Source: Nageia nagi
Lineage: Eukaryota > Pinophyta
DNA: 64,000 bases
Reading direction: 5' to 3'
Assembly (NCBI GenBank): GCA_050084985.1
Contig: JBITNC010000001.1
Location: 27,652,001-27,716,000, forward strand
Part shown: one piece after another, positions 1 through 11,893 of the stretch
Numbering within the stretch: the first letter of the stretch is position 1
Layout: each line of letters opens with the position of its first letter
Notes under the pieces: model-generated
What the model was told of the DNA's origin: nothing
What the model saw: the letters and a program-made list of their open reading frames with translations, nothing else
Databases searched by the model: none
Position numbers and translations under genes: made by a program

Positions 1-243
1 ACTCTTCCAATTAGATTAACTATATCCACAAAGTTTTACCTCATCATGCTTGTAATAGTGTATGCCAAAGTCTGATGTGCCTTTGACATACCTCAAAATC
101 CTTTTTCTTGCCCTCATGTGCTATTTATGAGGATCACTCGTGTACCTAGATACAAGTGAGATAACATGAGCAATATATGGCTTAGTGTTGTTGAGAAATA
201 TCAAGCTCCCAACTAAGCTTCTAAACAAGGTTACATCAACCAT
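1..243 (-). pseudogene. Copia RT/RNase H fragment, 3' half of the interrupted outer element
   Basis: Read on the minus strand, this stretch encodes a typical Copia RT-RNase H connection: FRSLVGSLIFL, then ISLVSRYTSDPH, a stop, RKRILRYVKGTSDFGI and YKHDEVKLCGYS. It continues directly, across the inserted element at 249-9663, from the RT sequence ending at 9669. It has at least two in-frame stops and runs off the window's left edge. It is therefore the downstream half of an old minus-strand Copia copy, not a gene. The family call is confident from the conserved YVKGT and SLVGSL blocks; the lineage is not determinable. Confidence 0.85.
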
Positions 244-248
244 ATTTG
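244..248. repeat. Target-site duplication ATTTG (left)
   Basis: ATTTG directly precedes the TG of the left LTR and is repeated at 9664-9668 after the CA of the right LTR. A 5-bp duplication is the normal signature of LTR-retrotransposon integration. The reading frame of the outer Copia RT is restored when one copy and the element are removed. Confidence 0.9.
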
Positions 249-2171
249 TGTTGAACTATGGGTGACACTGAGAGGGGGGGTGAATCAGTGTGTTTTAAAA
301 TTTTACTTATTCAATGCAAGCAATTAAAACTCATCCACACAAATAGCAAACCACAACATAGAATTTATAGTGGAAACCTAATGTGAGAAAAACCACTCTC
401 CAAAATGAATGCTTGGACTCCCATCCAAATCCAGTCAAAAATCAATGCTCAATTTTACAGCACCAACTAACTTGACTCTGCAGCACCTACTGTAAGGAAC
501 ACCATCCCCAAATATACCAACACCAACTAGATGGAGACACCAATCCCCTAGAGCCAAGCACCAACTCAACTCAATAAAGATAACAAAAATATTTTTGGGA
601 TGATTCCACAAGACTCTGATAGTCTAGCTCAATTCAATCTACTGATTCTAACTCTGCAACTCCAACTCTGCACATCAATATACCAAAAGAACCAACTTAA
701 AAAAAATACCAATTAACTCCACATTTAGATACCCATTAAGCTCCTCTTCCAAACTCCTTCTAAGCTCAACCATTGAATCTTAAGAGATATGCTCAGTAAC
801 GCCTCTACACTCAAATCCAGCAGAATAGAAAATATTACAAATTTTCTCTTACAATGCTCAATAATACAAATTGTCACCTGCACTTCTTTGCTAATAGTCC
901 ATATGTATGCTCTTACACAAAATAATCCATGACTCCTTTTCTCCTAGCCACAAATGCCTTCTTATGTAAAATTGAAAAAAAAAACCTTCTCATACCCACC
1001 AAGAACACTCAATACACACTTTTTCACTCTAATATTGCATAATAAACTTTCCAACCACTTTTTATTTTAACTATAAGCATTCTACACGAATATTTTTTGG
1101 TTGTGAATGGGAGTTACAACTTGGTTTTCCCATTCATGAAGTGCCACATCATAAATAAGACAAAACAACCTTTTGTCAAACACTTGCCATGCATCTTTTC
1201 TATTTGATTTTTCACTTTTAGGACTTTCGTCAAACACTTGCCACCAATCCTTTGAAATGTATTAAAAACCAACTTATACCTTAGCACTTTCTAGCTTATG
1301 CATATTGTCAAACACTTCCCAATCCAAAACTAGAAAAAATAGAAAAATAGGCTCAATTAGCATTTTGCATCTGCTATAACTTTTGTACCGTTCCATAAAA
1401 AAGACTGCATCTTGAAGGAAAAATGTTCATAGTTATACCAACTATCATTGTGTTAAATTTCACCATCTATCTCTTCTTGTACTGATTTCTATACCTCCAA
1501 CAAAGTGGCCTTTGATGCTATTTTTACAGACATTTTGTCAAACACTTTACATCCAAAGTTTGTGCACATTCAAGCTTCTCATACTTAGAGGCATTTTTGG
1601 AAAAATATCAATAAGACAAAATTATTTCTTTTACATCCCTAAAGGTGTGAGATTCAACTAAATTCAAATCTAATCAATAAAAATCTCAATTTTGCATTTT
1701 CCTTGCTGATTTGGACTTGGACAACTATCAAAAATTGGAAAAAGTGAAAAAATAGCTTTTTGCAACTTCCACCATTTCTTCCTTAAGAATCCGTTTAGTC
1801 TAAAGTAAAAACATTTTGGTTCTTCATACATTAGACTACAACTAAAGAATTATTTCAAGTTATAAATCCTCATGGATTTATATATATACCTTCTAAAAAA
1901 TGCTATCTGATGCAGATTTTACAACTATCAAACTATATGCAAAAATTCCCAACTAAGCTCTAACAAAGCAACTAAGTGGTCCAAACTCTAAACTAACACC
2001 ACCACTTCATTTCTTAATGTCAAGCAATGCTCCAAACTCTTTTTGTTTTTGAACTTTCTAACACAATCTAATAGGAGCACACCAAGCAAACACTGATCTA
2101 AGGTGGAGCGCACCAAGTCCAAGTGAGTATGTTGACAACAATGACAACACAATTGAACCTCACAAATAACA
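249..2171 (-). repeat. 3' LTR of the Copia element (1923 bp)
   Basis: It matches 7703-9663 almost base for base, starting at GTGACACTGAGAGGGGGG (about 264) and ending in CCTCACAAATAACA. In element orientation it begins TGTTATTTG and ends TTCAACA. It has a TATA-like TATATATAAAT on the minus strand at 1876-1890. It is shorter than its partner mainly because of a small deletion near 460 and a shorter poly-A run near 975. Confidence 0.93.
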
Positions 2172-2185
2172 ATCTCCCCCTTTGG
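2172..2185 (-). other. Polypurine tract adjacent to the 3' LTR
   Basis: On the minus strand the sequence is CCAAAGGGGGAGAT immediately before the LTR TGTTATTTG. This is the usual position and composition of the plus-strand primer. Two more tracts of the same kind, GGGGGAGA at 2241-2252 and GGGGGAGC at 2375-2386, lie just upstream. Confidence 0.85.
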
Positions 2186-2399
2186 AATTGTTGGCAACAT
2201 ATGAACCTTTTGCTGCACATTACTGTCCTCTTGTAACTTTTCTCCCCCTTTGAAAATAATGACAAAGGGTGTCCACACACTCCCCTTGAAGCCATGCACA
2301 TAGTTCTCAGACAAAAATTAATACATATAATAGTAAATACAAATAGGAGCAAAGAGATATAACACAACAAGAATGCTCCCCCTGAGAGTGTACATCCAA

Positions 2400-4000
2400 C
2401 TGCTAGTCAATGCTTAGGAAGTGTGATCACTCCTAATTTCTCGCGTAGGTACACAAAGATTTCTTTGGGTAACGGTTTGGTGAAGATATCAGCCACCTAC
2501 TCTGTGGTTGGAACATATTCCAACTTAACTTCTCCTTCTATAACTTTTTCTTTTAGAAAGTGATATCTTATCGCTATGTGCTTTGTCCTATAGTGCATCA
2601 TAGGATTTTTTGAAATATTGATTGCACTAGTATTGTCACACCTAAGTGTAGTGGGATCACTAACTTGAATCCCCAAATCCTTTAGCATTTGTTTCATCCA
2701 TAGGACCTATATGCAACATGATGTGGCTATCATATACTCTACCTCTATGGTGGATAATGACAGTGAATCTTATTTCTTGCTATGCCAACTCACAAGATTA
2801 TCTCCCAAGAAAAATGCACCTCCACTGGTACTCTTCCTGTCATCTACACATCCTACCCAATTTGCATCAAAATATGCAACCCATACTCCATGGTACCTTG
2901 CAGGTATCTAAAAATCCTCTTTACTGCTGACACATGTGTGGCCTTTAGTGCTGCTTGATATCATGCCACCAAACATACTACCTGCAAAATATCCGATCTA
3001 GTAGTTGTAAGATACAAAAGACTACCAATCATAGATCGATACTGAGTTTGATCAACTGATGGTGTTTGATCATCCTTACTCAGTTTACAACTTGTCATCA
3101 TGGGAGTGCTCACAGATTTGTAGTCCTCCATTTTGAACTTCTTCAACATCTCTTTAACATACTTATTTTATGAAATAAAAATGCCATTCTTCATTTGATT
3201 AACTTGCAAACCAAGAAAAAATGAAAGCTCACCTATCATAGACATCTCAAATTCTATTTGCATTCTATCTGCAAATGCCTTACACATCTCATCTCTGCTA
3301 CCCCAAAAATGATATCATCCACATAAACAATAACAACTAATTGAGTCTCTTTTTTAGTTCTTATGTAGAGATTACTGTCAACCATACCTTTCCTAAAGCC
3401 TTGTTGTGTGAGATACATATCAAGCCTAGAATACCAAGCTCGAGGTGCCTATTTAAGTCCATACAAAGCTTTATGCAACTTGTAAACTAGATCTAGATTT
3501 GATCCTAGCTAAAAACCATCTGGTTGCTCAATGTAGACTTCTTCTTCAAGTTTACCATTTAAAAATGCTAATTTTACATCCATTTGGTATACCTTGAAGT
3601 TTTTGTACACTACAAGTGCCAAAAATATTCTGATTGCCTCCATTCTTACCACTGGTGCAAAAGTCTCCTCAAAATCAATACCTTCAACTTATGCATAGCC
3701 CTTACACACTAATCGTGCTTTGTTTCTGACAACCTTACCATCTTCATTTAACTTGTTCCTAAAGACCCATTTGGTACCGATCACATTCTTATTCTTTGGT
3801 CTTGAAACTAGCTCCCAAGTTTTATTCTTTTCAATTTGATCAAGTTCTTCATTCATGGCCTTAATCCAACCTTCATATTTACTTGCTTCAGCAACACACT
3901 TTGGTTCAATACTGGATAGGAGAGAGTATTCCAGAGTTAATCTCTTCCTTGTTTGAACCCTTGCACTTACATCACTAATAACTTGCTCCTTTGGATGATC
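2400..4000 (-). pseudogene. Copia pol remnant: reverse transcriptase and RNase H
   Basis: Minus-strand translation gives the RT start (NEELDQIEKNKTWELV, KWVFRNKLNEDGKVVRNKAR), the core motif YVDDIIF near 3320, LVCKGYA, YGLK-APRAWY, then RNase H with STIEVEYM and DNTSAINISKNP near 2600-2700 and RTKHIAIRYHFLKEK. The catalytic YVDD is retained. Stops interrupt several blocks and the frame changes at least twice (near 3150-4000 and 2700-2960). It would have copied element RNA into DNA inside virus-like particles. It is unlikely to encode an active enzyme now. Confidence 0.88.
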
Positions 4001-4006
4001 TTTCTT

Positions 4007-5560
4007 CTAGTTATAGCTCAGTGTGTGCCTGCATTCTTCTATCTTTGAATCACTCATAGAGCCATCATTATGAGTGTTGCTCACAGCTGTGCTCTTATTT
4101 CTAGGTGTCATGTAGGTAATCATGGAACCATTTCCACCATTGTTGCTCGAATTATTGCTTTGTACTGGAACTACTGGATTAATTTGACTTGCCCCTGAAT
4201 TATCTTCATAGATTGGGTAGTTCTCATCATCATCATCATTTGGTGTGGTCATATTCTCATCAAATTTAACATCTACACTCTCAACAATCTTTCTCAACCT
4301 CTTGTTGTAGCACTTGTAAGCTTTGCTATGAATAGAGTAACCAAGAAAAACTCCTTCATCAGCCCTATCTTCAAATTTGCCAAGTCCTTCCTCGGTATTC
4401 TTTATGTAGCATTTGCTACCAAACACTCTGAAATGTTTTGTAGTAGCCCTTTTTCCAAACCATAGCTCATATGGTGTCTTATTCTCATGTCTTCATAGCA
4501 TACACCTATTCTGAATGTATATAGTTGTGTGCACTGCTTCCTTCCAATACCTATCTGCTACTCTACTTTCGATCAACATGGTTCATGCCATCTCTTGCAC
4601 GATTCTGTTCTTCCTCTCAGTAACTCCATTTTGTTGAGGGGTTTGTGCTGCTAAAAATTATCTCCTAATGCCATGCTCATCACAAAAATCAGTGAAGTTT
4701 TAATCAATAAACTCACCTCCTTGGTCTAATCTGAGAACATTGATTCTTTTACCCATCTGAGTCTCAATCATCTTGGTGAATGCTTTAAACATGTTAAAAG
4801 CTTCATATTTCTTCTTTAATAAATAAACCCATGTCATCAATGAGTATTCATCTATAAACAATATAAAATACTTATCTCCATTTGTGCTTTGTGTCCTCAT
4901 GGGTCCGCATAAATCTATATGGATAAGTTCTAATGGCTTACTTGTATGATGCTCCTTCATTTTGAAATGTGCACGTGCTTGCTTCCTTTTCTAACATGAA
5001 TTGCAGATGCTATTTTGCAATTTGCTAATTTTAGGACTGTCTCTTACTACATCCTTTGAACTAATCTTTACAAGATTATCAAAGCTGATATGACCAAGTA
5101 TTTGGTGCCATAGCCAATTCTCTTCAACCTGTCCCATCATACATATTCTATCCGTATCATTCTCAAGTGTGTATATATTTCCAAATGTTCTTGATCCAAT
5201 TGCAACTATTTTGTCATTCTTTGCATTTCGAACCTCGCATCCCTGTTTCTTGAAAATTACTTCATGCCCTCCATCACAGATCTGACTTACACTGAGTAAG
5301 TTATGTTTTAGCCCTTCCACATACAACACATCCTTAGATCGTATCTTATTGTCACTGATACTCATTGTACCTCTGCCAACAATCTGAGCTTCATCATTAT
5401 TACCAAACTTTATAGATCCTCCATCATAGTCCTAAATTTTAGTGAATTTATATTTGTCACCTGTCATGTGACTTGAGCACCCACTATCCAAGATCCATGG
5501 TGTCGATTTCTTTTGAGCTTTCAATGTTGTCTGCACAATCAAAGATGTTGTTTCCTCTTC
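4007..5560 (-). pseudogene. Copia pol remnant: protease and integrase
   Basis: The aspartic protease signature WILDSGCSSHMT is near 5470-5500. A GAG-pre-integrase block with LWHQILGHIS and a C-x2-C pair follows at 4991-5365. The integrase core at 4700-4960 shows the first acidic residue in HIDLCGP and the second in LRLDQGGEF. The third lies in the TPQQNGVTERKN block near 4620-4640. MFGSKCYIKN, typical of the integrase tail, starts at 4426. All three catalytic positions can be read, but the frame shifts near 5400-5700 and stops break it. Confidence 0.87.
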
Positions 5561-5766
5561 TTTGAGAGCTTCTCTTTCTTTCCATATATGTTTTGGTACT
5601 ATTTTGGGCTTCTGTTTATCATTTATCTTCTAAACTTCAGGTTCTTTTTTTTCGATACTTCTCTATTTTGTTGTGTTTCAGGTTGCTGAAATGTTTGTCC
5701 CTGAAAATGATTAGCACCATAGCCACTTCTACAATTTCTAGCTATATGTCCATAGTTATGATAATT

Positions 5767-7639
5767 TTAGCATTCAATTTCATATTCCATCAATGGTGTA
5801 AATGCATTCCTACTAGCAAAATTTCTTGGTCCTACATTATATTTGCATTCAGCTATTTTGTGACTAAAACCATTGCATTTAAAATAGTAACCATAAAATA
5901 AATAATTGAACCTAGGCTGTGGGTTTTGCCATGATGTTTGAGGTGTGGGAAACCTCCTTCTCCTTTGATGTGGCACATAAGTGAAATCTTCATCATGATT
6001 GTACCTTTCATTTCTTGGCACATCAATTTTTTTTATGTATTGAGCTCTACCTCCATCCACTGGTTTTCTTTCCTCAGCTCTTGAAGTGTTTGGTGTAGCT
6101 TCCTTTACTTCTACCTTTGGTACTTGTGGTGTTTTTGCTTTTTTGAATCCAAGCCCAAACTTAATGTGTGGAACTTTGTTCTGATCTAATTTTGGGGCTT
6201 TCGATGTCTCACCTTTTGTGAATCCAAGACCGAACTTGATGTTTGGAATCCTCTAATTATCTATCAACTCATTCAACTTTGTCGTTCCTCTTTCAAATTT
6301 GTGATATGTTTTGATTTTCTCATTTTTCTCTTCTAATTCATAATTTAGCATTGCTAACATAGCTTCCAACTCACTACAATACTCAAATTTGACACAGAGT
6401 TGAGCTTCAAGATCTTCAATGATTTTGCATCACTCCTCTACTCGAACTTGTAAATCTACCACCATTTTCTCTGCTTGCATGAGCTTCTTCGATGTTTTCT
6501 TATGGCTTTTTCTTTCTAAATGTACTTCTTTTAAAGTTGCTACTAGCTCTACTTCTAGATCAACTACACCTTCACCTTCTTCTTGATTTTCTTCTTCACT
6601 TACCTCAAGGTCAGGTTTTTGCTCATTTTCTTCTATTACCATAAAGAGTGCTTCTTCTGCTTCTAATTCTGATTCAGTTTTAGAACTATCATCTGATGAA
6701 CTTGAATGTTTTGAGATGAAACTTTTTCTTCTATAATTATTTCCTTTATACTATGATTTCTTCTTCCAATCACACTTTTCTCTATGGGAGTCCTTTTCTT
6801 CCTTATTTTTATCACCATATGGGCATTTTATTGCAAAATGTCTAATGCCTCCACAATTGAAGCATTTTAAAGGTAATTTACCTTTGTACTTCCCTCTACT
6901 ACCTTTCTTTAGCTTTTTGACAAAATTTGCTGCTAATGCATCTGAATCTTCATCACTGCTTGATTCACATTGTGTCTTTGATTTTTGTTTGGCTTTGAAT
7001 GTTACTTCTTAATTTGATGGCTTCACTTTTGCTATTCTCATATCATAAGCTGTTAATGACCCATGAAGTTCATCCATTGAAAAAGTATTCATATCCTTGG
7101 CTTCTTCAATAGCAGAAACTTTAGAATTATACTTATCAGGAAGAGAACGTAATACCTTTTTCACAATGATAGAGTCTTCTATCTTCTCTCCAAGACCTTG
7201 TATGGCATTTACTATCTCACTCACCCTATGCATGTACTCCTCAATTGATTCATCTCCATTCATCTTGAGTCCTTCAAACTTTGCTCTGAGTTTGAAGCTT
7301 GGCCTCTTTTATTTTCACATCACCTTCGTGGATGCTCTTCAATTTATCTCAAATTTTCTTGGCTGATGTGCATGTCATAACCTTAGTCATTTGGCTGTCC
7401 ACTAATCTGCACATTAAAGCATTTTATGCTTTGGAGTCATTTTTGAATTCCTTCTTTTCCTCTGAAGTTGTTAATGTCGTTGTAGGTGGGGTATAACCAT
7501 TCACCACTGCTGTCCATACATCATATCCAAGAGACATCAAATAAATTTGCATCCTCACTTTCCAATACTGATAATTTGTTCCATTGAACAATGATGCTCT
7601 ATTTGATGCGAATCCTTCACTATTACTATTGCTTGCCAT
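5767..7639 (-). pseudogene. Copia gag remnant with zinc knuckle and coiled C-terminal extension
   Basis: It starts at an ATG at 7639 (MASNSNSEGFASNRASLFNG), then NYQYWKVRMQIYL, typical of plant Copia gag. SIEEYMHRVSEIVNAIQGLG and LRSLPDKYNSKV follow at 7009-7263. A CCHC knuckle, CFNCGGIRHFAIKC, is at about 6822-6864. An acidic, Glu/Lys-rich coiled segment spans 6430-6642. A second, decayed knuckle (FKCNGFSHKIAEC, first Cys lost) is near 5870. A frameshift lies between 7424 and 7263. The charged extension between two knuckles resembles Sirevirus gag proteins. Confidence 0.85.
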
Positions 7640-7685
7640 AGTGTCACTTCTAAGATCTCCCTAGCCGATTTAGCCGATATAGGAA

Positions 7686-7702
7686 CCGGCTCTTATACTA
7701 AT
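7686..7702 (-). other. Primer-binding site, degenerate tRNA-iMet type
   Basis: Just inside the 5' LTR the minus strand reads TTAGTATAAGAGCCGG. This matches the common plant initiator-Met primer site TGGTATCAGAGC with two substitutions. Its place next to the LTR end supports the call; the substitutions indicate decay. Confidence 0.75.
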
Positions 7703-9663
7703 TATTGAACTATGGGTGACACTGAGAGGGGGGGTGAATCAGTGTGTTTTAAAATTTTACTTATTCAATGTAAGTAATTAAAATTCATCCACACAAATAG
7801 TAAACCACAACACAAAATTTATAGTGGAAACCCAATGAGGAAAAAACCACTCTCCAAAATGACTGCTTGGACTCCCATCCAAATCCAGTTAGAAATCAAT
7901 GCTCAATTTTATAGCACCAATTGAAGGACCAGCACCAACTGACCTGAGTCTACAGCACCTACTACAAGGAACACCTATCCCTAAATTTACCAGCACCAAC
8001 TGGATGGAGACACCGATCCCCTAGAGCCAAGCACCAACTCGACTCAACAAAGATAACAAAAATATTTTTGGGATGATTCCACAAGACTCTAATAGTCTAG
8101 CTCAATTCAATCTGCTAATTCTAACTCTGCAACTCCAACTCTGCACATCAATATACCAAAATAACCAACTTAAAAAAAATACCAATTAACTCCACATTCA
8201 GATACCTATTAAGCTCCTCTTCCAAACTCCTTCTAAGCTCAACCACTGAATCTTAAGAGATATGCTCAGTAATGCCTCTACACTCAAATCCGACAGAATA
8301 GAAAACATTACAAATTTTCTCTTACAATGCTCAATAATACAAATTTTCACCTGCACTTCTTTGCTAATAGTCCATATGTATGCTCTTACACAAAATAATC
8401 CATGACTCCTCCTTTTCTCCTTGCCACAAATGCCTTCTTATGTAAAACTGAAAAAAAAAAAAAAAAAAAAAACCTTCACATACCCACCAAGAACACTCAA
8501 TACACACTTTTTCACTCTAATATTGCATAATAAACTTTCTAACCATTTTTTATTTTAACTATAAGCATTATACATGAATGTTTTTTGGTTGTGAATGGGA
8601 GTTACAACTTGGTTTGCCCATTCATGAAGTGCCACATCACAAATAAGAAAAAACAACCTTTTGTCAAACACTTGCCATGCATCCTTTCTATTTGATTTTT
8701 CACTTTTAGGACTTTCGTCAAACACTTGCCACCAATCCTTTGAAATGTATTAAAAACCAACTTATACCTTAGCACTTTCCAGCTCATGCATATTGTCAAA
8801 CACTTTCCAATACAAAATTGGAAAAAATAGAAAAATAGGCTCAATTTGCATTTTGCAGCTACTGTAACTTTTGTACCGTTCCATGAAAAAGATTGCATCT
8901 TGAGGGAAAAATGTTCATAGTTATACCAAATATCATCGTGTTAAATTTCACCATCTATCTCTTCTTGGACTGATTTCTATACCTCCAACAAAGTGGCCTT
9001 CGATGCTATTTTTACAGATGTTTTGTCAAACACTTGACATCCAAAGTTTGTGGACATTCAAGCTTCTTATACTTAGAGGCATTTTTGGAAAAATATCAAT
9101 AGAACAAAATTGTTTCTTTTACATCCCTAAAGGTGTGAGATTCAACAAAATTCAAATCCAATCAATAAAAATCTCAATTTTGCATTTTCCTTACTGATTT
9201 GGACTTAGAGACAACTATCAAAAACTGGAAAAAGTGAAAAAATAGCTTTTTGCAACTTCCACCATTTCTTCCTCAAGAATACGTTTAGTTTGAAGTAAAA
9301 ACATTTTGATTCTTCATACATCAAACTATAACTAAAGAATTATTTCAAGTTATTAATCCTCATGGATTTATATATATACCTTCTAGAAAATGCCATCTGA
9401 TATAGACTTTACAACTATCAAACTATATGCAAAAATTTCCAACTAAGCTCCAACAAAGCAACTGAGTGGTCCAAACTCTTAACTAACACCACCACTTCAT
9501 TTCTTAATATCAAGCAATACTCCAAACTCTTTTTTTTTTTTTGAACTTTCTAACACAATCTAATAGGAGCGCACCAAGCAAACACTGATCTAAGGTGGAG
9601 CGCACCAAGTCCAAGTGAGTATGTTGACAACAATTACAACACAACTGAACCTCACAAATAACA
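7703..9663 (-). repeat. 5' LTR of the Copia element (1961 bp)
   Basis: It is the partner of 249-2171, and carries U3, R and U5 for minus-strand transcription into gag at 7639. A TATA-like GGTATATATATAAAT on the minus strand at 9366-9380 lies about 290 bp inside the LTR and is conserved in the other copy, so it is the likely core promoter. The inner terminus reads TATTGAAC where the outer one reads TGTTGAAC, one G-to-A change. A 20-base A run occurs near 8450. Confidence 0.93.
9366..9380 (-). promoter_or_regulatory. TATA-like element in the 5' LTR
   Basis: GGTATATATATAAAT on the minus strand, conserved at 1876-1890 in the other LTR. It is followed on the minus strand by the rest of the LTR and the gag ATG. 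Function is inferred only from sequence and position. Confidence 0.5.
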
Positions 9664-9668
9664 ATTTG
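9664..9668. repeat. Target-site duplication ATTTG (right)
   Basis: Identical to 244-248 and directly follows the terminal CA of the right LTR. It lies within an Asn codon context of the outer Copia RT (..CRDDGTN..), the point of insertion. Confidence 0.9.
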
Positions 9669-10675
9669 TTCCATCATCTCTACATAATAGCTTTTCATAA
9701 CCTATTAGTGTGGAAAGTGATTGGCATTCATTCATACCAAACTTCTTTAACATATCATAAGTATATTTGGATTGAAAAATGAAAATCTTACCTTTCTTTG
9801 AGTTACCTCCATGATAAGGAAATAGTGCATCATTCCAAGATCTGTCATCTTAAATTATTGCATCATATAGGCCTTGAATTCATCATTTAATTTTTCATAA
9901 CTGACCATATAGATTATATCATCAATAAACAAGCACACAAGTAGGATATTTTTATCTTTATTCATGATGTATAGAGTTGGCTCACTCTTGCTACTTGTGA
10001 AATCATATTGATGTAAGTAACCATCAATCCTTGTATACCAAGCTCTTGGAGCTTTCTTGAGTCCATACAAGGTCTTCTATAATTTATACACAAGATTTTC
10101 ACCCCCTTATACCTCAAATTCTTGATGTTGTTGCACATAGACCTCTTCTTCTGAATAGCCATTAAGGAATGCACTTTTGACATCCATATGATTCACTAGA
10201 TAACCTTTATGGATAGCCAAGTAAAGGATCAATTGGATTATCTCTTTTCTTACTACCAAAGAAAATGTCTCTTCATAATCGATGCCATAGCATTAGATGA
10301 ATCCCTTTTCTACAAGCCTCTCCTTGTGTCTCTCAATGCTGCCATCAACATTATATTTGATCTCATATATGCATTTGCACCTAACATGGTTCTTGGCTTT
10401 TGTAAGCTCTATAATCTTATAAGTATCATTCTTATTGATGGAAGAAATCTCTTCCTCCATATCCTTCAACCATAAATCATTAGTGCAAGCTTGATCATAG
10501 TCAAATGGTTTAATCTCTATACTAGTTACCAAATCATTATTAACTACATCACCTTTGGATTCATCATTATCTTCATCACTATACATATTCAAATTTTTTA
10601 ACCTTTTTATAACTTGATCAAGTTCACTTGCTTGTCTCATTGTAATGTATTTCTCCATTGATAAAAAATAAACCT
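9669..10675 (-). pseudogene. Copia reverse transcriptase, 5' half of the interrupted outer element
   Basis: On the minus strand, ACTNDLWLKDMEEEISSINK, KCIYEIKYNVDGSIERHKER, YGLKKAPRAWYTRIDGYL, CLFIDDIIYM and FQSKYTYDMLKKFGM appear in order, which is the palm of a Copia RT. The usual YVDD is FIDD here. The coding sequence stops at the ATTTG duplication and resumes at 243. Several frame changes (9855-10070 and 10293-10682 are in different frames) and stops make it a pseudogene. Its upstream neighbour at 10690 is Ty3 gag rather than Copia integrase, so a deletion or fusion has occurred near 10640-10690. Confidence 0.87.
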
Positions 10676-10689
10676 TCATCAACTATCAT

Positions 10690-11736
10690 AGCTACATCTC
10701 CTTGTTTAGCAAGATGTTCATCAATATTGTACCTTCCTTGTTCTATGAGGGCTATGATAGTTGCTTCCAATATTTTGCAAAAGTTTGTAGCATGCCCTTT
10801 TCATTGATGATAAGCACAATATGCCCCAAAGTGTCCCAAAGGGTTATCATAATCAACTTTTTCAAGCGGGTGTGAGAGGCATTTCTTCATTAAGTACCTC
10901 AAAAGAATTCTTGGTGGAACTAGAAATATGTAGTTGGTCTCTTTTGAGGAAGTAGATCTTTGTGCCTTTGGAGGAGTCTTGGGTCTATCTACCACATTAA
11001 CTAGTTTCTCCTCTTTCTTGGTGTATGATTTCCTATTATCTTTGAAAAAATTGTTAGATGTATATTTAATCTCTCCTATAGATAATAAAACTTACTCTTT
11101 TTGCACTAATTGTTGAACTAGAGTAATAAAACCAACATAATTAGCACTAGGATCATGCAATTGAAGTAGAGGAATAATATATTCATGAAATATGCCACAA
11201 ATATCATATTCATCTAGTTTACCTTGAGTAGTTTTCCATAACATTTTGAAGCATAAGACATACTTCTCTATGGTTTCATTGATTTCTTGATGAGGTGCAC
11301 ATAATTCTAATATATTACCTTATTCTTTAATATTATGCTTGTATTGACCCATAAATATTTAAACTAAGGTTTTGAAGGAATCAATAGACTTACTAGGATG
11401 AGATTAGAACCACTTAGTAGCATCACCTTTCAAACTCTTTGAGAAGAATTTATCCATTAACCTCTCATCCAAACCTAGATTCAATAAGAACTCCTCCTAA
11501 AAGCTAATGAGATGTTGCTTGGGATCCTGTTCATCACTAAACATCTCGAACTTGGGGGTCTTGTGATCAGGTGGTAGGGGAAAATTTTGGATGTCACCTA
11601 TCAAGGGTGAAATATAAATGCCATCATAGTCATTAGGATTGGATGGTGAGGTATTAGATGAACCTCTTGGATTATTCAAGCTAGAATTTGGATTATTATT
11701 CATAGCAATCTCCCTTTGCAAATCTAGAATATTCAT
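10690..11736 (-). pseudogene. Ty3-type gag remnant
   Basis: The minus strand starts with MNILDLQREIAMNNN at 11736, then LPPDHKTPKFEMFSDEQDPK. This is the start of a retrotransposon gag domain of the kind found in plant Ty3 elements. Further on, FMGQYKHNIKE and YCAYHQ-KGHATNFCKILEA occur near 10770-10830, a cysteine/histidine block found after gag in these elements, followed by ALIEQGRYNIDEH. Stops are frequent. No protease, RT or integrase of the same element follows; Copia sequence takes over at about 10675. Confidence 0.72.
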
Positions 11737-11875
11737 GTTTAGATCCTAAAGCATGGCTGTGAGTGATCCATCTTAACATCATTGGAATCTTAAAGATAAA
11801 AATATATGGTGTTAGCATCCTAATCCTGATAAGAAGGGTTAGCATGATCTCACCTCTAGGGCAAGATAAATCAAG

Positions 11876-11893
11876 CAGTCGAGTTCACCAAAA
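11876..11893 (-). other. Probable primer-binding site of a Ty3-type element
   Basis: Minus strand TTTTGGTGAACTCGACTGC follows an LTR ending CTACTACA. The plus-strand remnant at 17674 has ATTGGTGAACCCAAC directly after an LTR ending ATAACA, so the motif and its position recur. I do not assign the tRNA. Confidence 0.5.

Larger units (their letters stand above)
249..9663 (-). mobile_element. Full-length but inactive Ty1/Copia element (Sirevirus-like), minus strand
   Basis: Two long terminal repeats (249-2171 and 7703-9663) flank a 5.5-kb internal region that reads gag, protease, integrase, RT and RNase H on the minus strand, which is the Copia order. A degenerate initiator-Met primer-binding site abuts the right LTR. 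A GGGGGAGA purine tract abuts the left LTR. The ends are TG...CA with a 5-bp duplication ATTTG. The long LTRs, the gag with a charged coiled C-terminal extension and several purine tracts before the 3' LTR suggest the Sirevirus lineage. Frameshifts and stops occur throughout, so it is not autonomous. By eye the LTRs are roughly nine-tenths identical, so the insertion is not recent. Confidence 0.92.

Noticed and set aside
2711-2930. Plus-strand ORFs across the Copia RNase H region
   Set aside because: They are antisense shadows; the minus strand carries the conserved RNase H blocks.
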